DNA of 64,000 nt from Pseudomonas fluorescens (GTDB taxonomy: Bacteria > Pseudomonadota > Gammaproteobacteria > Pseudomonadales > Pseudomonadaceae). Under the pieces are notes generated by a model. It did no database searches, was not told the origin of the DNA, and worked only from the letters and a program-made list of their open reading frames with translations. The stretch is from positions 5,076,501 through 5,140,500 of the forward strand of contig NZ_CP012831.1 of NCBI RefSeq assembly GCF_001307275.1, written 5' to 3'. Shown here in pieces: positions 60,183-64,000 of this stretch. Made by a program: the position numbers and the translations under genes. Numbering within the stretch: position 1 is the stretch's first letter; each line of letters opens with the position of its first letter.

Positions 60183-63100
60183 ATGACTTTTTTTCGCCTT
60201 TATTTACCACCCCGCAGGCCCTCCAGCGACGGGCATCTGTCACTGTGGCCGCTCATCATCGCAGGTATGGCCAGCCCCATTGTGGACGGCGATGGCGGTA
60301 TTGGCCTGGGCGTGGTGGAGGACCACGAAGAGGGGGTTTTTTGCATCATCGATCCGTGGAGCGCCCCCATGCAAGCGGGCGACATCGTTGATCTCTACCT
60401 GGACTCGAATGTTGTCTGGCACCACGAGCTGCTGGCTGACGAAGAGAACGAACCCCTGTTCTTTTTCGTCAGCAGGGAGTGGTTCGTGCCCGGCTGGATC
60501 GAACGTTGCTACTACGTGCTGCTTCGCAAAGATGAAACGGCACCCGACGATCCGTCCGCCGCACTGCGGTTGCTGGTCAAGCTGGACCGACCCGGTGGCC
60601 GCGACAAGGAGCCGCACCTGCCGGGGCACTCGGAACTCAAGAGGGTGCAATTGCCGCCGGAAGTGATCGCTCAGGGTGTCGATGCCGCATGGGCCGCCAA
60701 AGGCGTGCCCATGACGATCCTGCCCTATCCCAACATTGCTGTGCGCGATGTCATCCAGGTGAAATGGGGCAGTGTCTTCCTTGACCCCCTGGTGCTGACA
60801 CCTGAGCAGGCAGAGGGTACACAGCCCATCGAAGTCATCGCCGATCAGGCCAAGATCCTGGCAGGTGGCGACAGTAATGCGTTGCTGGTGCAGTACGAGG
60901 TGCATGACGAGGTGTGGAACTACTCGGAAAAATGGTCGATCTCCACCACCGTGAAAGTCGATGCCGGGGCTTGGCGCCTGGTCGCGCCGATCATCGAGGA
61001 CGCGATCGACGGCATCATTGACCTCAAGGCATTGAACCAGCAGGACGTCACCGTACAAATCCTTGTTCGAACGGAAGAATTCGATATCGGTGACACGGTG
61101 ACAATGACCTGGATCGGCACGCCACAAGTCGGCAAGCCGCTGATCCACACCCAGGCGCACGAAATCACGAATATACCCAGCATCCTTCCCTTGAAGGTTC
61201 CTTACGCGGAAGTCCGCGCCATTGCCATGGGGTCGGCCGACGCTTCGTATGTGTTGACGAAAAAAAACGGTGGTCCGCCGCTTTCTTCCAAGCATGCGTT
61301 TGCCAGTGTGGTGGGCGATGTTTATGCGCATCCCGCCCCGTTTCTGCGCGAGCAAGTGGGTGATAGCCTGGACCCGGACACCTTGATGGCCAGCGTGGAC
61401 ATTGCATACCCGGGTATCGCCAACGGGGATGTCATCGAGCTGATCTGGGAGGGCCTGCGATCCGACAGCACGCCGTATGTGTACCCGCAAACACATACGG
61501 TCAGCCGGAATGAAGCCGAGGACAAATCGGTCACGCTTTATGTCAGCGCCGAACACATCAGCGTACTTGCCAATGGCCGCCTCGACCTGTGGTACCAGGT
61601 CTCCAATGACCAGGCGGCGGTCTACGGGGTGAGCGAATCCGAACACCTGCTGGTCAAGGTCCAGGCCCCGATAGCGACGCTGCCGCCGCCCAAGGTCCCG
61701 GACGCCCCGGACGGCGTTCTCGATCCGTCAAAAATCTTCGACAAGGTCAAGGTGCTGGTCGAGTATGAGGGCACGGTCAAAGGCGACATCCTGACGTACT
61801 ACTGGACCGGCTCCAATCCTCTCGCGAGCACCAGCAGTTGGATTCCGATCACGGCGGTGTCCGCCGGCCAACCCGTGTCATTCCGAGTGGATGCCGATTT
61901 CGTGACGGGCAATATCGGCCAGACCGTCAAGGTACGCTATACCCTCAAGCACGCCAATGGGACCTACAGCTACTCAGCAACGCTGGACCTGTTGATCGGT
62001 TTCCTGGTTGGCGAGTTGCCCCCACCCAAGGTTATCCAGGCACCCGACGCGCTCCTTGATCCATTCAACGCGCTTGCGGGTGTCGATATCGAGATCGGCT
62101 ACGAGAGCATGGAGCCAGCGCTGGACACGGTCATCTTGAAGTGGCTGGGCACCCCCGGCCCAGGTACGTCCGAGGATCTGGAGCAACCGGGGGATCAAAG
62201 CGGCAAGGTACAGTTTCATTTGGACGCGTCGTTCGTCGGGGCCAATATCAGCCGGGTGGTCAGCGTGGGTTATGACGTCGAGCGCTACGGGTTTATCACG
62301 CCGTCCGAGAGCCTGCCGTTGACCATCAGCGCCTTTGCAGACCCGGATACTCAACTACCACATCCGCAGGTTACCCAGGCGAATGCGGACCGCCAGGAGC
62401 TGAACCTGGCGACCTTCCGCGGCAACGCTGAGGCCACGGTGAGCAAATGGCCGTTCAGTGCCGCCGGGCAAAAGGTCTGGCTGCGTCTAGAAGGGCAGAC
62501 CGATAACGCCACGTCCTACGATATTCCCCTACTGGCAGGCGCAAGCATTTCCGAGGGACAGGCCAGCAGCGGGTTGCGCGAGTCGGTACTGCGTAGCGAG
62601 CTGGAAAAGCTCGGCCACAATACGCCGCTGGACGTCATTTGCAGGGTGAGTTTCTCCGGTGAAGCGGAAGAGGCCAATACCCTTGAGTTTCCCGTCACTC
62701 ACTACACCTTCAAGGTCCGGCATGACTGGGTCGTGCCCGATATCCGGAGGGTCTACGACACCTGGGGCGATATCGGTGAGGGTGGCTATAGCGTCGACAC
62801 CCGCGTGACGCTGAGTGGTGTCGCCACGCCGGAGTCGACGCTCGAGTTCTTTGATGATACCGCTGGGGTGGGGACGGCTTCCGTGGTATTGGAGGGCGAC
62901 TGGACATTTCCCCTGAGCGGCTTGCAGCCCAAGGATTATCGTCTGACGGCCCAGGCCCGGGACGGCAGCGGCAATGTCTCGAACCGTCGGACCTTCACGG
63001 CCGTGCGCCTGGTGCCGCCCACCCTGGACTCGGTGACCGACTCCAGGGGCGAACTCGCCAACGGCGACACCACTGTCGACACCCGCGTCACCCTGGCCGG

Positions 63101-64000
63101 CAAGGCCAGCGCCATGCAACGGGTGGAAATCTTCGACAACACCACCGTCTCACTGGGCAACGCGACCGCCAACGCCGCTGGCGACTGGAACCGGGACGTC
63201 AGTGCCTTGAGTGTCACTAGACACAGCCTGACCGCCAAGGCCCTCTATGGCGATGGCGTCGTCTCCAGTGCCCGGACGTTTACCGTGACCGCCCTCACGG
63301 CTCCCTTGATTACCTCCGTACAGGACTCCAAGGGCGAGCTCGACAATGGCGACACCACCGTCGATACCCGTGTCACCCTGACCGGCAAGGCCAGCATCCA
63401 GCAAGAGGTGGAGATTTTCGACAACCTCACGGTGTCCCATGGCCGCAAGAAAACCGACGACAACGGTAACTGGGACCTGGTCATCAGCGGCTTGAGCGTG
63501 ACCGGCCACAGCCTGACGGCCAAGGCGATCTATGGCAACGGTCAAACGTCTGCCGCGCGGACGTTCACCGTGACCGCGCTGACCGTTCCCTCGATTACCT
63601 CGGTACGGGATTCCAGGGGCGAGCTCAACGATGGCGACACCACTGTCGATACCCGTGTCACCCTGACCGGCAAGGCCAGCATCGAGCAAGAAGTGGAGAT
63701 CTTCGACAACCTCACGGAGTCCCATGGCCGCAAAAAAACCGACGGCAGCGGTAACTGGACCCTGGACATCAGCGGGTTGAGCGTGACCGGCCACAGCCTG
63801 ACGGCCAAGGCCCTCTATGGCAGCGGTCAAACGTCTACCGCGCGGACCTTTACCGTCACCGCGCTGGCGGTTCCGTCAATTACCTCCGTACGGGACTCCA
63901 AAGGCGAGCTCGACAATGGCGACGTCACCGTCGACACCCGCGTCACCCTGACCGGCAAGGCCAGCATCGAGCAGGAAGTGGAAATCTTCGACAATCTCAC
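60183..64000 (+). CDS. Giant Ig-like repeat protein, 5' part (runs off the window)
   Basis: Open from the ATG at 60183 (AAAGGAACTGG upstream) to base 64000, at least 1272 residues, with no stop seen. No signal peptide. Residues 1-850: modules with GDxIxxxWxG and a closing VxYxV strand, like the genes at 32301 and 33200. From about 858 on: near-identical tandem repeats whose DNA copies begin at 62757, 63039, 63324, 63609 and 63894. The last three steps are exactly 285 bases (95 residues); the first is 282. Core motif GELxNGDTTVDTRVTLTGKAS, then VEIFDN and GHSLTAKA. Looks like a cell-surface or biofilm Ig-like protein; export route unknown. Confidence 0.82.
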   Translation, partial: MTFFRLYLPPRRPSSDGHLSLWPLIIAGMASPIVDGDGGIGLGVVEDHEEGVFCIIDPWSAPMQAGDIVDLYLDSNVVWHHELLADEENEPLFFFVSREWFVPGWIERCYYVLLRKDETAPDDPSAALRLLVKLDRPGGRDKEPHLPGHSELKRVQLPPEVIAQGVDAAWAAKGVPMTILPYPNIAVRDVIQVKWGSVFLDPLVLTPEQAEGTQPIEVIADQAKILAGGDSNALLVQYEVHDEVWNYSEKWSISTTVKVDAGAWRLVAPIIEDAIDGIIDLKALNQQDVTVQILVRTEEFDIGDTVTMTWIGTPQVGKPLIHTQAHEITNIPSILPLKVPYAEVRAIAMGSADASYVLTKKNGGPPLSSKHAFASVVGDVYAHPAPFLREQVGDSLDPDTLMASVDIAYPGIANGDVIELIWEGLRSDSTPYVYPQTHTVSRNEAEDKSVTLYVSAEHISVLANGRLDLWYQVSNDQAAVYGVSESEHLLVKVQAPIATLPPPKVPDAPDGVLDPSKIFDKVKVLVEYEGTVKGDILTYYWTGSNPLASTSSWIPITAVSAGQPVSFRVDADFVTGNIGQTVKVRYTLKHANGTYSYSATLDLLIGFLVGELPPPKVIQAPDALLDPFNALAGVDIEIGYESMEPALDTVILKWLGTPGPGTSEDLEQPGDQSGKVQFHLDASFVGANISRVVSVGYDVERYGFITPSESLPLTISAFADPDTQLPHPQVTQANADRQELNLATFRGNAEATVSKWPFSAAGQKVWLRLEGQTDNATSYDIPLLAGASISEGQASSGLRESVLRSELEKLGHNTPLDVICRVSFSGEAEEANTLEFPVTHYTFKVRHDWVVPDIRRVYDTWGDIGEGGYSVDTRVTLSGVATPESTLEFFDDTAGVGTASVVLEGDWTFPLSGLQPKDYRLTAQARDGSGNVSNRRTFTAVRLVPPTLDSVTDSRGELANGDTTVDTRVTLAGKASAMQRVEIFDNTTVSLGNATANAAGDWNRDVSALSVTRHSLTAKALYGDGVVSSARTFTVTALTAPLITSVQDSKGELDNGDTTVDTRVTLTGKASIQQEVEIFDNLTVSHGRKKTDDNGNWDLVISGLSVTGHSLTAKAIYGNGQTSAARTFTVTALTVPSITSVRDSRGELNDGDTTVDTRVTLTGKASIEQEVEIFDNLTESHGRKKTDGSGNWTLDISGLSVTGHSLTAKALYGSGQTSTARTFTVTALAVPSITSVRDSKGELDNGDVTVDTRVTLTGKASIEQEVEIFDNL
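62757..64000 (+). repeat. Tandem 285-base (95-codon) repeats inside the giant gene
   Basis: Five copies are visible, the last cut by the window edge. The three newest are close to identical at the DNA level, so slippage and copy-number change between strains are expected, and short-read assemblies may collapse the array. Confidence 0.9.

Noticed and set aside
1..64000. tRNA, rRNA, prophage or insertion-sequence genes
   Set aside because: None seen: no cloverleaf-like or 16S/23S-like sequence and no transposase or integrase signature recognised on inspection. A tRNA scan and HMM search would be the decisive check.

Overview
The window is a chromosomal segment of a fluorescent-group Pseudomonas. 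Codon use is GC-rich. The intergenic spaces carry dozens of the short REP palindromes typical of the P. fluorescens lineage (gtgggagc...gcgat and its mirror image). The gene set is also characteristic: modABC, galU, ahpC/ahpF, hpd with the metal ligands of P. fluorescens HPPD, an MvaT-family nucleoid protein, the bkdA1-A2-B-lpdV/bkdR cluster, alkC and a protealysin/emfourin pair. It cannot be assigned to a species from sequence alone.

Layout. 1-3.2 kb: 5' part of a type IB DNA topoisomerase and the molybdate ABC transporter modABC, with a clear ModE-type operator. 3.4-8.4 kb: nitronate monooxygenase, a GyrI-like protein, and an alkylation-repair block (2OG-Fe(II) oxygenase, alkB, ada). A 56-residue small protein and a DUF1883 protein follow. 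8.6-10 kb: four small lipoprotein or hypothetical genes. 10-16 kb: galU and redox defence (glutathione reductase, ahpC, ahpF, glyoxalase I). 16-19 kb: a DUF4946-like exported protein, an MvaT-type H-NS analogue and a CSS-EAL phosphodiesterase. 19-31.9 kb: LysR/EamA pair, hpd, RarD, aldo/keto reductase, an MFS transporter/CdaR/glycerate kinase catabolic group, a chemoreceptor and an aminotransferase.

31.9-38.4 kb is visibly more AT-rich and looks like accessory DNA. It holds two non-secretory-looking beta-sandwich proteins, a type Va autotransporter and a small convergent hypothetical gene. 38.7-52 kb: an RstAB-like two-component system, a DUF1345 protein, nicotinamidase, an MHYT-GGDEF-EAL protein, AlkC, an RcnB-like protein, protealysin with its emfourin inhibitor, FKBP, ArsR-like and AraC regulators, an EamA exporter and ilvE. 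52.4-58 kb: the branched-chain keto-acid dehydrogenase operon with its Lrp-type activator bkdR. 58-60 kb: a persulfide-dioxygenase-like hydrolase divergent from a TauE/SafE exporter. 60.2-64 kb: the 5' part of a giant repeat protein (exact 95-residue tandem repeats) that runs off the window.

Functional links. ilvE and bkd together carry out branched-chain amino acid breakdown. Ada, AlkB, the 2OG oxygenase and AlkC form an alkylation-damage set. AhpC, AhpF, Gor, GloA and the sulfur genes are redox and electrophile defence. The most unusual observation links the two hypothetical ends. The beta-sandwich genes at 32.3 and 60.2 kb, and the small gene at 37.8 kb, are each preceded by a palindrome of the form CTGTCA-N4-TGACAG, perfect or with one change per arm. 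This suggests a common, undescribed regulon for surface or Ig-like module proteins.
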